Source: Planococcus glaciei (GTDB lineage: Bacteria > Bacillota > Bacilli > Bacillales_A > Planococcaceae). Taken from it: DNA of 64,000 bases. The position numbers and the translations under genes were made by a program. The notes below the pieces were generated by a model, which had not been told where the DNA came from, ran no database searches, and worked only from the letters and a program-made list of their open reading frames with translations. Location: the NCBI RefSeq assembly GCF_900099655.1, contig NZ_FNDC01000002.1, positions 186,001-250,000 on the forward strand, in the 5' to 3' direction. This document shows, in pieces, positions 49,954 through 58,762 of the stretch; position 1 is the stretch's first letter, and each line of letters opens with the position of its first letter.

Positions 49954-51675
49954 TTAAGACTGTTGAAACTGGATGCGGTGCAAATTCGCAAAAATGCCGT
50001 CGTGTTCAAGCAGTTCCGCGTAGCCGCCTTGTTCGGCAATGCCGTCTTCGGTTACCACAATGACGCGGTCCGCATCGCGGATCGTCGCTAAGCGGTGGGC
50101 GATGATGAGCGTCGTGCGGTTTTCCGCAAGTTCGCCGAGTGCTTCCTGGATAACGCGTTCCGTCTCCGTATCAAGGGCGGAAGTCGCTTCATCCAAAATC
50201 AGAATCGGTGGGTTTTTCAAGAACATACGGGCAATCGCTAAGCGCTGTTTCTGCCCGCCGGACAATTTCAAGCCGCGCTCGCCGATCTGTGTTTCGTAGC
50301 CATCCGGGAGTTTTCGGATGAACTCTTCCAAATGGGCTTTTTTCGCAGCGGCCATGATTTCTTCATTGCTCGCGCCGCGTTTGCCGTACGCAATGTTTTC
50401 CCGAATGGTTCCGGTGAACAGGAAAACGTCCTGCTGTACAATGCCGATATGGGAGCGCAGTGAATGCTTGGTCATATCGCGGATGTCGATGCCATCAATG
50501 GCAATCGACCCTTCCTGGATATCGTAGAAGCGCGGAATCAACGAACAGATCGTTGTTTTTCCGGCACCGGATGGCCCGACAAAAGCGACGGTTTCTCCAG
50601 CTTTTAATTTTAAATCAATGCCGTTCAATACTTTTTTATGGTCGTCGTAGCCGAAGTGGACATCGGAGAACGTAATGTCGCCGCGAAGGCCATTCACTTC
50701 CACGGCGTCTTCCCGGTCGAGGATGTCCGGTTCCTGCTCGAGCAGTTCGCGGAAGCGGCCAAAGCCCGCCATCCCTTTCGGATACAGCTCAAGCAGTGCA
50801 CTGATTTTATCGATCGGTTTGATTAGGACGTTTAGGAACAAGACGAAACTGACGAGTTCCCCGTAGGACAATTCGCCTTGGAAATTCAACCAGGCGCCGT
50901 AAACGAGCACAATCAATGTCAGCAAACGCGTCATCATATAGATGCTGGAATGCGTCGCAGCCATCACTTTATAGGCGACAAGCTTCGCCAAACGGAAGCG
51001 GCCGTTGTCTTTTTTGAAACGGTTGATTTCAAATTCTTCGTTCGTAAACGACTGGACAACGCGTGCGCCGGAGACGCTGTCTTCCACGCGCCCGTTCACA
51101 TCGGCGATTTTGCCGTACATGCTGCCCCAGGCCTGGTTCATCTTGACGTTGCAGAACGTAATGAGCCAAACGAGGAACGGAATGACGATCAAGGTCACAA
51201 GCGCCAATTTCGGATTGATCCAGAACATGATGCCGAATGCGCCAAAGAACGTCATGATGGCAATGAAAAAGTCTTCGGGTCCGTGATGGGCCAGTTCGCC
51301 GATGTCAAAAAGATCATTGGTGATGCGGCTCATAACATGCCCCGTTTTCACGTTGTCAAAAAAGCGGAACGATTGCCGCTGGACATGGGTGAACAGCTCT
51401 TCGCGCATATCGGTTTCGATATTGATGCCGAGCTTGTGCCCAAGGTAACTGACAATGTACTGCAAAAATGTGCTCAACAGGAACACAGCAAGCAACAGAA
51501 CGCTGACGGTCACGATAGTGTTCCATTCGCCGCTCGGCAGCAGTTCGTCGATGAACCACTGGACAGCGACAGGGAAAGCCAGCTCCAAAATAGCGACAAT
51601 GACGGCGCTTGAGAAATCAATAATGAACAACCGCTTATGCGGTTTGTAGTACTTGAAAAATTGTTTTAACTTCAC
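49954..51675 (-). CDS. ABC multidrug/lipid exporter, fused permease and ATPase (YgaD-like)
   Basis: 573 aa half-transporter of the MsbA/Sav1866 type. Six TM helices (about 15-310), ATPase about 335-570: Walker A GPSGAGKTT, Q-loop GIVQQDVFLFTGTIRENIAYG, LSGGQKQRLAIARM, Walker B ILILDEATSALD, H-loop IAHRLATI. Works as a homodimer or with a partner not in the window. GTG start after GAGGTGACTAGCT. Monocistronic. Drug or lipid export inferred from family. Confidence 0.92.
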   Translation of the reverse strand: MKLKQFFKYYKPHKRLFIIDFSSAVIVAILELAFPVAVQWFIDELLPSGEWNTIVTVSVLLLAVFLLSTFLQYIVSYLGHKLGINIETDMREELFTHVQRQSFRFFDNVKTGHVMSRITNDLFDIGELAHHGPEDFFIAIMTFFGAFGIMFWINPKLALVTLIVIPFLVWLITFCNVKMNQAWGSMYGKIADVNGRVEDSVSGARVVQSFTNEEFEINRFKKDNGRFRLAKLVAYKVMAATHSSIYMMTRLLTLIVLVYGAWLNFQGELSYGELVSFVLFLNVLIKPIDKISALLELYPKGMAGFGRFRELLEQEPDILDREDAVEVNGLRGDITFSDVHFGYDDHKKVLNGIDLKLKAGETVAFVGPSGAGKTTICSLIPRFYDIQEGSIAIDGIDIRDMTKHSLRSHIGIVQQDVFLFTGTIRENIAYGKRGASNEEIMAAAKKAHLEEFIRKLPDGYETQIGERGLKLSGGQKQRLAIARMFLKNPPILILDEATSALDTETERVIQEALGELAENRTTLIIAHRLATIRDADRVIVVTEDGIAEQGGYAELLEHDGIFANLHRIQFQQS

Positions 51676-51786
51676 AGCTAGTCACCTCAAGGATTTTAAT
51701 CTATTGAAAAGTATAATCGAAAGCTAAGAAATAAACGAATAAAAGTTTCTGAAATCGAAATATTCATTAAATAAATGCCCATTAGT

Positions 51787-51812
51787 TGAAACTTTTTCCA
51801 ATCATTCCCGTA
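51787..51812 (+). promoter_or_regulatory. sigma-W-type promoter of the lipoprotein gene
   Basis: TGAAAC (51787-51792), 16 bp, CGTA (51809-51812), then a start at 51849. Third copy of this signature in the window. Confidence 0.75.
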
Positions 51813-51848
51813 CTATAAACAAAGACGAATTTTGAAAGGATGAGAGAT

Positions 51849-52709
51849 TTGAAAAAATGGATGATGGCAATGGGTGCAGGGGCATTAGCGATGAGCTTAG
51901 CGGCATGTGGAGAAACAGCGGAACCGGCAGCAGGCGCAAAAGACAAAAAAGAAGCAAACAGCGAACTGACTTTGGAAGAAGTGTTTGCAAAATCACAGGA
52001 AGCTTCGGAAGACATCAAGAGCCTGCATGCGGACATGGTGAACAACCAGGTGATGAGCATCGAATCGGCGGGAATGGAAATGGAGATTGCCATGGATATC
52101 GCGATGGACATGACACTAGATCCAATCGCCTTCTACCAAAAGGCTGAAACGACGATGGCGTCAGAAGAAATGGACTCTCCGGAACCGATGACGATGGAAA
52201 TGTATATGACAGAAGAAGGCATGTATATGAATGACCCGACAATCGGTTCCTGGATTAAAATGCCGGATGAAAACATCCCGGATCTTCAGGCAATGATGGA
52301 ACAGCAAACAGCCGATCCTTCTCAGCAGCTCGAAGATCTGAGAGCATTCGAGGACGATTTCACATTTGAACAGTCGGAAGATGAATACATTCTGAAATTG
52401 GATGCTGCCGGCGAAGAATTCCAAGCGTTGATCGACAAGCAAATGGAACAATTTTTAGGCCAAATGGAACTGGAAGCCCAAACCGCAATGGAAGATATGA
52501 AAATCAACGCCGTAGCGTATGAGATTTTTATCGATAAAGAAACGTTCCTGCCAAACAACATGAACGTCGACATGGATATCGATATGAACATTGAAGGCGA
52601 CTCCGTCAACATCCAGTCAGATCTGGAATCGGCCTACAGCAAATACAATGAAATCGACGCCATCACCGTACCGGCCGAAATCGTCGAACAAGCACAAGAA
52701 ATGGAATAA
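51849..52709 (+). CDS. Met-rich lipoprotein (DUF6612-like)
   Basis: About 286 aa. Lipobox LAAC with Cys20. A low-complexity acidic linker follows, then a beta-rich domain (from about 45) with SLHADMVNNQVMSIESAGME, YQKAETTMASEEMD and MYMTEEGMYMNDP, as in DUF6612/LppX-type lipoproteins. Methionine makes up about 11 per cent of residues (about 30 in all), concentrated at 60-170. TTG 51849 is favoured: AAAGGATG lies 9 nt upstream, while ATG 51840 sits inside that site. Sigma-W-type promoter upstream suggests envelope-stress induction. Function unknown. Confidence 0.82.
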   Translation: MKKWMMAMGAGALAMSLAACGETAEPAAGAKDKKEANSELTLEEVFAKSQEASEDIKSLHADMVNNQVMSIESAGMEMEIAMDIAMDMTLDPIAFYQKAETTMASEEMDSPEPMTMEMYMTEEGMYMNDPTIGSWIKMPDENIPDLQAMMEQQTADPSQQLEDLRAFEDDFTFEQSEDEYILKLDAAGEEFQALIDKQMEQFLGQMELEAQTAMEDMKINAVAYEIFIDKETFLPNNMNVDMDIDMNIEGDSVNIQSDLESAYSKYNEIDAITVPAEIVEQAQEME

Positions 52710-52717
52710 TCGGGTAG

Positions 52718-52748
52718 AAAAGCGCATGCTGCGGCATGCGCTTTTTCT
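52718..52748 (+). terminator. rho-independent terminator
   Basis: AAAAGCGCATGC-tgc-GGCATGCGCTTTT then T. Confidence 0.92.
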
Positions 52749-52808
52749 ATGCTTCAGAATTTATAAATATGTCAAAGTTATAAACAAATTCATTTCTTCA
52801 CATGCAGT

Positions 52809-52891
52809 TGAAAATAATTCTCATTTAACCGTTGACTCTTCTCACCAAACTGCTATACTAAAACTTGTGAGTAAGTGATAATCATTATCAC
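52809..52891 (+). promoter_or_regulatory. Fur-controlled promoter of the iron-siderophore operon
   Basis: TTGACT (52832-52837), 16 bp, TATACT (52854-52859) with an extended TG. Downstream, TGATAATCATTATCA (52876-52890) is a perfect 7-1-7 Fur box. Upstream, TGAAAATAATTCTCA (52809-52823) is a second box with two mismatches. Two boxes flanking one promoter indicate strong iron repression. Confidence 0.9.
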
Positions 52892-52940
52892 TGATTTAAT
52901 TAATCAATAAAGTTTTATTGAGCGCGGATGAGGGGCAGCT

Positions 52941-53891
52941 ATGAAAAAAAGATATTTAATACCAGCATTAATCATACTGTCTGTTATTTCGCTGTTTGTC
53001 GGAGTAAGCAGTATCAGTATCACCGATCTGTTTGACTTCCAATCAGAAGAAACACAAATATTCCTGATCAGCCGACTGCCAAGGCTGGTTGCGATTTTGC
53101 TGGCAGGTGCGGGAATGAGTATGGCAGGACTCATCATGCAGCAGTTAAGCCGCAATAAGTTTGTGTCTCCTACGACGGCAGGTACATTAGATGCTACAAG
53201 GCTTGGGATTCTCGTTTCGATGCTGTTGTTCGCCAATGCATCGATGCTCGAGAAAATGACGGTAGCATTCGCTTTTGCACTTGCCGGAACGTTTCTTTTC
53301 ATGAAAATTCTTGACCGCATCAAATTTAAAGATGCTATATTCATTCCGCTTGTCGGATTAATGTTCGGAAACATTCTTTCTTCGGTCACGACATTCTTCG
53401 CTTACCGCGCAGACGTTATCCAAAACATGTCGGCTTGGCTGCAAGGCGATTTCTCGATGATCATGAAAGGAAGCTACGAACTGCTCTACATCAGTGTTCC
53501 GGTCTTTGTCATCGCTTATTTTTATGCCAACCGCTTCACGGTTGCCGGGATGGGAGAAGACTTCTCCAAAAACCTGGGGATGAAATACCGGAGCGTTGTA
53601 AACCTTGGATTGGTACTGGTTGCACTGATTACCGCAACCGTCGTGTTGACGGTTGGCATGATTCCGTTCTTGGGGCTGATCATTCCGAACATCATTTCGA
53701 TTTTCAAAGGTGACCATCTTCAAAAAACTTTGCCGCATACGGCGATGCTTGGAGCCATCTTCTTGCTGGTATGCGATATTTTAGGAAGAGTATTAATTTA
53801 CCCGTATGAAATTTCCATCAGCTTAATGGTCGGTGTCATCGGAAGCTTTATTTTCCTCTTCTTATTGTTTAGGGGGAAAGCATATGCGTGA
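52941..53891 (+). CDS. iron-siderophore ABC permease (YclN/FpbN-like)
   Basis: 316 aa FecCD-family permease, about nine to ten TM helices; ISRLPRLVAILLAGAGMSMAGLIMQQLSRN (about 36-66) is the family block, and MIPFLGLIIPNIISIFKGDHLQKTLPH (about 238-265) the coupling helix. Gene order permease-permease-ATPase-binding protein equals B. subtilis yclNOPQ, the petrobactin system. GATGAGGGGCAGCT precedes ATG. Overlaps the next gene by 8 bp. Confidence 0.92.
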   Translation: MKKRYLIPALIILSVISLFVGVSSISITDLFDFQSEETQIFLISRLPRLVAILLAGAGMSMAGLIMQQLSRNKFVSPTTAGTLDATRLGILVSMLLFANASMLEKMTVAFAFALAGTFLFMKILDRIKFKDAIFIPLVGLMFGNILSSVTTFFAYRADVIQNMSAWLQGDFSMIMKGSYELLYISVPVFVIAYFYANRFTVAGMGEDFSKNLGMKYRSVVNLGLVLVALITATVVLTVGMIPFLGLIIPNIISIFKGDHLQKTLPHTAMLGAIFLLVCDILGRVLIYPYEISISLMVGVIGSFIFLFLLFRGKAYA

Positions 53892-54834
53892 TTTACATAA
53901 GATGCTCATACTGGTCGGCTTGGCTTTAGCGGCTTGTGGAGTATACCTCTTCCAGGATTTGAATGGGAGTTTCGATTACGCATTGCCGAGACGCGGCGTA
54001 AAAGTGTTTGCCATGGTGTTGACGGGAGTGGCCATCGCCTATGCGACGGTCGTCTTCCAAACCATCTCCCATAACCGAATTTTGACGCCGAGCATTATGG
54101 GGCTGGATTCGCTTTACATGATGCTTCAGACTTTGCTGATCTTCTTCCTTGGTTCAGACCACATTACCATCGTCAACAAGCAAGTGAATTTCTTGCTGTC
54201 GATTGCTGTCATGGTTGTCTTCGCCTTACTGTTTTATCAATTGCTGTTCAAAAAGAACGAACGGCCGATTTACTTTCTGTTGCTGGTCGGCATCATTTGC
54301 GGAACGTTTTTCGGAAGCATTTCCACGTTTCTGCAAGTGCTGATTGATCCCAATGAATTCTCGATCATCCAGGACCGGATGTTTGCCAGTTTCAATAATG
54401 TCAACGAAGATCTGGTATGGACTTCACTCGTCTTTATCACGCTGCTCATCGCTTTTGCCTGGAAGCAGAATTCATCCTTGGATGTTCTGACGCTGGGCCG
54501 CGATACAGCGATTAATCTTGGAGTAAACTACGACGCACTCGTAAAACAAATGCTGGTGCTGTCGGCTGTCTTGATTGCCATTGCCACGGCGCTCGTCGGA
54601 CCGATTACCTTCTTCGGCCTGATTGTTGCAAACTTGTCCTATCAATTTTTCACCTCGTATAAACATTCGGTGTTATTGACAGGATCCATCGTCATCAGTG
54701 TAGTTGCCTTAGTCGGCGGCCAATGGGTAGTGGAGCGGATCTTCACTTTCAACACGACATTGAGCGTTATCATCAATTTCATCGGTGGAGTTTACTTCAT
54801 CTATCTACTATTAAAGGAGAGTCGATCTAAATGA
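53884..54834 (+). CDS. iron-siderophore ABC permease (YclO/FpbO-like)
   Basis: 316 aa, second FecCD-type subunit, YclO-like. FAMVLTGVAIAYATVVFQTISHNRILTPSIMGLDSLYMM and LVGPITFFGLIVANLSYQF are diagnostic. ATG 53884 (RBS AGGGGG) rather than the longer in-frame GTG at 53833. Forms the heteromeric channel with the preceding permease. Overlaps the ATPase gene by 4 bp. Confidence 0.92.
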   Translation: MRDLHKMLILVGLALAACGVYLFQDLNGSFDYALPRRGVKVFAMVLTGVAIAYATVVFQTISHNRILTPSIMGLDSLYMMLQTLLIFFLGSDHITIVNKQVNFLLSIAVMVVFALLFYQLLFKKNERPIYFLLLVGIICGTFFGSISTFLQVLIDPNEFSIIQDRMFASFNNVNEDLVWTSLVFITLLIAFAWKQNSSLDVLTLGRDTAINLGVNYDALVKQMLVLSAVLIAIATALVGPITFFGLIVANLSYQFFTSYKHSVLLTGSIVISVVALVGGQWVVERIFTFNTTLSVIINFIGGVYFIYLLLKESRSK

Positions 54835-55592
54835 TCCAAGTTCGTGAATTGACGAAGCTGTACGGAAAAAAGCAAGTGGTGGAAAATGTCTCGGTTGATA
54901 TCCAGCGCGGCCAGATTACTTCTTTTATCGGGCCGAACGGCGCAGGTAAATCCACATTGCTTTCAATGGTTAGCCGGCTTTTGGATGCAGATACCGGGGA
55001 AGTGCTCATCGATTCAACCAACACCAAAAAGTTGAAATCGAATGACTTCTCGAAACGCGTTTCCATCCTAAAGCAGTCGAACTACATGAATGTGCGTTTG
55101 ACAATTCGCGAACTGGTCTCTTTTGGACGCTTTCCTTATTCAAAGGGCCGTCTCAACGACGAAGATGAAAAGATGGTCGACCAATCAATCGACTATATGG
55201 ATTTGAAGGAAATGGAGAACTCGTATTTGGATGAGTTATCAGGCGGGCAGCGCCAACGCGCGTTTATCGCGATGGTCATTGCCCAGGACACCGACTATAT
55301 TTTGTTGGATGAACCGCTGAATAACCTGGACATGAAACACTCCGTTCAAATCATGAAGATTTTGCGCCGCTTGGTGGATGAACTTGGCAAGACAGTCGTC
55401 ATCGTCCTTCACGACATCAACTTCGCTTCTGTGTATTCCGACCGGATCGTGGCATTGAAAAATGGCCGGGTAGTGAAAGACGGAACAACGGAAGAAATCA
55501 TTCAAAGTGCAGCATTAAAAGAAATCTACGACATGGATATTCCGATTCAGCAGATGGATAATTGCCGGATTTGCGTGTATTTCAATTCTTAA
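54831..55592 (+). CDS. iron-siderophore ABC ATPase (YclP/FpbP-like)
   Basis: 253 aa: Walker A GPNGAGKST, Q-loop ILKQSNYMNVRLTIRELVSFGRFPYSKGR, signature LSGGQRQRAFIAMVIAQ, Walker B YILLDEPLNNLD, H-loop IVLHDINFAS. Matches the YclP type. AAGGAGAGTCGATCTAA precedes ATG. A type-A structured repeat begins straight after its TAA stop and separates it from the binding-protein gene. Confidence 0.93.
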   Translation: MIQVRELTKLYGKKQVVENVSVDIQRGQITSFIGPNGAGKSTLLSMVSRLLDADTGEVLIDSTNTKKLKSNDFSKRVSILKQSNYMNVRLTIRELVSFGRFPYSKGRLNDEDEKMVDQSIDYMDLKEMENSYLDELSGGQRQRAFIAMVIAQDTDYILLDEPLNNLDMKHSVQIMKILRRLVDELGKTVVIVLHDINFASVYSDRIVALKNGRVVKDGTTEEIIQSAALKEIYDMDIPIQQMDNCRICVYFNS

Positions 55593-55715
55593 GAAAAGCG
55601 CAAGCGCCTGTTTAGCCCTGACAAGCGCTGGAGAGCTTGGCTGTCGTGGCGGTTTTTGCCATGATGGACAAGATCGAAGCGACTCGAGGGGCTAGGCGCT
55701 GGAGTCTGGACAATA
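55593..55715. repeat. type-A structured repeat, copy 5, inside the siderophore operon
   Basis: Begins at the TAA stop of the ATPase gene (GAAAAGCGCAAGCGCC) and ends CTGGAGTCTGGACAATAA. The apical stem is TGTCGTGGC-N7-GCCATGATGGA, a third sequence version of the same hairpin. It sits between the third and fourth genes of the operon. Confidence 0.82.
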
Positions 55716-55773
55716 AATAAAGAGCTGAAGATCTATACTTTCTTGAAAACTTAAAAAGAGGAGCTAAAATAAA

Positions 55774-56730
55774 ATGAAAAAGTGGTTATTGATCGCATTT
55801 ACATTAATGATGGTAACAGTGCTGGCAGCTTGCGGCGCTAAAGAAGAAGCAACAGATGCAAATGCTGCAAAAGCAGACGGGAAAGAAACAGAAACAATCA
55901 CGGTGAAACACGAACTTGGCGAAACAACTTTTGACAAGAACCCGAAAAAAGTAGTCGTTTTTGACTTCGGTATTCTTGATTCAATGGATCAATTAGGGCT
56001 TGAAGAATCTGTTGCAGGTGTTCCGCAAGCAAGCATTCCTGCTTACCTTGAAAAATACGCAGACACTGAAAAATACGAAAACGTTGGTACGTTGAAAGAA
56101 GCGGATTTTGAAGCAATCAATGCAATGGAGCCGGACTTGATCATCATCTCTGGACGCCAGGCAGACATGTACCCGGAGTTCGAAAAAATTGCTCCAACAG
56201 TCCACTTGGCTGTAGATACGACAAAATACATGGAATCATTTGAAGCGAACATGAACACACTTGGAGACATCTTCGGCAAAGAAGACCAAGTGAAAGAAGA
56301 ATTGGCTGCAGTTGAAAAGCAGATCGAAGACTTGAAAAAAAGTGTTACTGATGAAAAAGCATTGATCGTTCTTGCAAATGAAGGCAAAGTGAGCGCTTAT
56401 GGAGCTGCATCACGTTTCGGGCTTATCCATGACGTGTTCGGCGTTAAACAAGCGGATGAAGGAATTGAAGCTTCGACTCACGGCCAAAGCATTTCTTTCG
56501 AATACATCCTGGAAACAAATCCGGACATGATGTTCGTAATTGACCGCAATGCGGCAGTAGGAAATGAAGCAACGGCAAAAGACTCTCTTGAAAACGAATT
56601 GGTGCAAAAAACAAACGCTTATAAAAACGACAACATCATCTACTTGGATCCAGATTTCTGGTACCTATCAGGCGGCGGATTCCAATCTGTAAGCCAGATG
56701 GTTAAAGACATCCAGGCTGCGTTTAAATAA
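55774..56730 (+). CDS. siderophore-binding lipoprotein (YclQ/FpbQ-like)
   Basis: 318 aa. Signal peptide with lipobox LAAC (Cys20), then a PBP type III fold: VKHELGETTFDKNPKKVVVFDFGILDSMDQLGL, VPQASIPAYLEKYADTEKYENVGTLKE, PDLIIISGRQADMYPEFEKI, WYLSGGGFQSVSQMV. This matches YclQ, the petrobactin-binding protein. Own AGAGGAGCT ribosome site. The repeat copy upstream might uncouple its expression from the transporter genes. Confidence 0.93.
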   Translation: MKKWLLIAFTLMMVTVLAACGAKEEATDANAAKADGKETETITVKHELGETTFDKNPKKVVVFDFGILDSMDQLGLEESVAGVPQASIPAYLEKYADTEKYENVGTLKEADFEAINAMEPDLIIISGRQADMYPEFEKIAPTVHLAVDTTKYMESFEANMNTLGDIFGKEDQVKEELAAVEKQIEDLKKSVTDEKALIVLANEGKVSAYGAASRFGLIHDVFGVKQADEGIEASTHGQSISFEYILETNPDMMFVIDRNAAVGNEATAKDSLENELVQKTNAYKNDNIIYLDPDFWYLSGGGFQSVSQMVKDIQAAFK

Positions 56731-56756
56731 ACCTATCAGTCATAGGATTTCTCCTG

Positions 56757-56784
56757 CCCCCGCTTTAATAAAAAGCGGGGGTTT
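56757..56784 (+). terminator. rho-independent terminator
   Basis: CCCCCGCTTT-aataa-AAAGCGGGGG followed by TTTTCT. Confidence 0.9.
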
Positions 56785-56895
56785 TCTTTCGGCTTTATTA
56801 AAAAGCTGAAACAACCAACCGGGAAATGAGGCATGCCGTCACCAATTTGCCTTTTTTGAGCGATAATCAAAAAGATTACATAGAAATACAAAGGG

Positions 56896-56940
56896 TATAC
56901 AATCTTTGTATAAGTATTATATAACTGAATCTGCTATACT
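56896..56940 (+). promoter_or_regulatory. palindrome and extended -10 of the HrtBA-like operon
   Basis: TATACAA-tct-TTGTATA (56896-56912), a 17-bp palindrome, then TGCTATACT (TATACT at 56935-56940) as extended -10. The palindrome is a candidate operator for an unlinked repressor. Confidence 0.6.
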
Positions 56941-56972
56941 GATGACATACTTAAGAAACAGGAAGTGATGGA

Positions 56973-58040
56973 ATGTTTTTAGCGTGGAACGAAATTCAAA
57001 AAAATAAGCTTCGCTTCGTTTTGATTATCGGCGTCCTTATGCTGGTTGCGTATCTCGTATTTTTCTTGTCGGGACTTGCCAATGGCTTAGCCAGTTTAAA
57101 CCGTGAAGCGGTAGACAAGTGGGAAGCATCGGCAGTGGTGCTGACCGAAGAATCGGATAAAAGTTTAGTGGCGTCTTCTTTGACGATTGACGAAGCGGAA
57201 GCCGTGGAAGCTGATGAAACGGCGGTTCTTGGCCAGATCAATGCCATTGCACGGAACGATGACCAAAAAGCCAATGTTTCCATTTTTGGCATCCGGGAAG
57301 ACGAATTCATCATGCCTGAAGTAACAGAAGGCAAAGCGTTTGCCGGAGAAAATGAAGTCATTGCCAGTGATACGTTGAAAGAAGACGGTTTTGCTCTTGG
57401 CGACGTAGTGGAATTGTCTTCGACCGAAGAAAAGCTGGAGATTGTCGGGTTCACAGAAGACGCCCGCTTTAATGCGGCGCCCGTGCTTTACGGTGACTTG
57501 GCGACTTTTCAGCGGGTGAAGTTCGGGGAAGCAGCCGAAGCGAACGGAGACCAAATCAACGGTTTGGTTTTGCGGACAGATGATGTTTCTGCAGCAACGG
57601 ATAAAGATGAACTTGAAGCCATTGAAGTGGAGACCTTCATCGAAAACTTGCCAGGCTATACAGCGCAAAGTTTAACACTGAACTTCATGATTTATTTCTT
57701 GTTTGTCATTTCGTCGGTTATCGTGGCGATTTTCTTGTACGTATTGACCGTCCAAAAAATCAGCATGTTCGGCGTCATGAAAGCACAAGGCGTACCGAGC
57801 GGCTATCTGGCGCGTTCCGTGATTGCCCAGACATTTATTCTGGCTTTGATCGGGGTGGCGGTCGGATTGGCATTGACGCTGATAACCGGCCTGTTCTTGC
57901 CGGCCGCTGTTCCAGTAGCCTTTGATATTCCGACCATGCTGATATATGGTGCAGTTCTGGTAGTAGTAGCAATTGCCGGCGCTGTATTCTCTGTATTGAC
58001 GATTGTAAAAATAGATCCGCTAAAAGCGATTGGAGGGTAA
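56973..58040 (+). CDS. FtsX-type ABC permease, HrtB-like
   Basis: 355 aa. N-terminal TM (16-35), an external domain with acidic residues (about 40-230), then three TM helices with the FtsX segment YVLTVQKISMFGVMKAQGVPSGYL and C-terminus VKIDPLKAIGG. Layout, length and C-terminal motif resemble S. aureus HrtB, the haem-efflux permease. Order permease then ATPase. Next to iron uptake genes, so haem or metal stress is plausible, not proven. ATG 56973 follows CAGGAAGTGATGGA. Confidence 0.82.
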   Translation: MFLAWNEIQKNKLRFVLIIGVLMLVAYLVFFLSGLANGLASLNREAVDKWEASAVVLTEESDKSLVASSLTIDEAEAVEADETAVLGQINAIARNDDQKANVSIFGIREDEFIMPEVTEGKAFAGENEVIASDTLKEDGFALGDVVELSSTEEKLEIVGFTEDARFNAAPVLYGDLATFQRVKFGEAAEANGDQINGLVLRTDDVSAATDKDELEAIEVETFIENLPGYTAQSLTLNFMIYFLFVISSVIVAIFLYVLTVQKISMFGVMKAQGVPSGYLARSVIAQTFILALIGVAVGLALTLITGLFLPAAVPVAFDIPTMLIYGAVLVVVAIAGAVFSVLTIVKIDPLKAIGG

Positions 58041-58043
58041 ACG

Positions 58044-58715
58044 ATGACAGTATTGGAATTTAACCAAGTGAACAAAACATTCGGCAGCGGCCATAAAAAA
58101 GTGGATGCTTTGAAATCAACCGACTTTCATGCTGAACAAGGAGAAATGATTGCGGTGATCGGGCCTTCCGGTTCCGGAAAAAGTACGTTCCTGACAATCG
58201 CCGGCGGTCTATTGTCGCCTTCAAACGGGGAAGTCATCATCAACAATGAAAACATCACCGCCTTGAACGAAAAAGAGCGTTCCAAAATCCGGTTGAAAGA
58301 AATCGGTTTTATCCTGCAAGCTTCCAACTTGGTGCCATTTTTGACGGTGGACAAACAAATGAAGCTGCTGGATAAAGTGAAGAAAAACAATATGAACAAA
58401 GAAGAAGTCGAACAACTCTACAAAGATCTGGGCATCGGCGACTTGCGCAATAAATATCCATCGGACCTATCAGGCGGGGAGCGGCAGCGCGTGGCGATTG
58501 CCAAAGCGCTTTACAGCAATCCGTCGATCGTCTTGGCCGACGAACCGACGGCTTCACTCGACTCCGACCGGGCTTATGAAGTGATGGGCCTGCTGAAAGA
58601 AGAAACGAAAAATAAAAAGACGACCACCATTGTGGTAACGCACGACACCCGGCTTATCGACTACTGCGACAAAGTCTATAAAATGGTCGATGGTGTTTTG
58701 GAACAGCAAAAATGA
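58044..58715 (+). CDS. ABC ATPase, HrtA-like
   Basis: 223 aa: Walker A GPSGSGKST, Q-loop FILQASNLVPFLTVDKQMKLL, signature LSGGERQRVAIAKAL, Walker B IVLADEPTASLD, H-loop VVTHDTRLI. Starts 3 bp after the permease stop with GGAGGG upstream. The length and pairing fit HrtA-type ATPases. Followed by a terminator and the TACGCTC array. Confidence 0.85.
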   Translation: MTVLEFNQVNKTFGSGHKKVDALKSTDFHAEQGEMIAVIGPSGSGKSTFLTIAGGLLSPSNGEVIINNENITALNEKERSKIRLKEIGFILQASNLVPFLTVDKQMKLLDKVKKNNMNKEEVEQLYKDLGIGDLRNKYPSDLSGGERQRVAIAKALYSNPSIVLADEPTASLDSDRAYEVMGLLKEETKNKKTTTIVVTHDTRLIDYCDKVYKMVDGVLEQQK

Positions 58716-58732
58716 GCGCCGCATATTACATT

Positions 58733-58760
58733 AAACCCTCCTTCTTGGAGGGTTTTTTTG
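58733..58760 (+). terminator. rho-independent terminator
   Basis: AAACCCTCC-ttctt-GGAGGGTTT and a T-run. Confidence 0.9.
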
Positions 58761-58762
58761 AA

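Noticed and set aside
50878..51612. 244-codon plus-strand frame
   Set aside because: Antisense to the ABC exporter; no ribosome site or recognisable domain.
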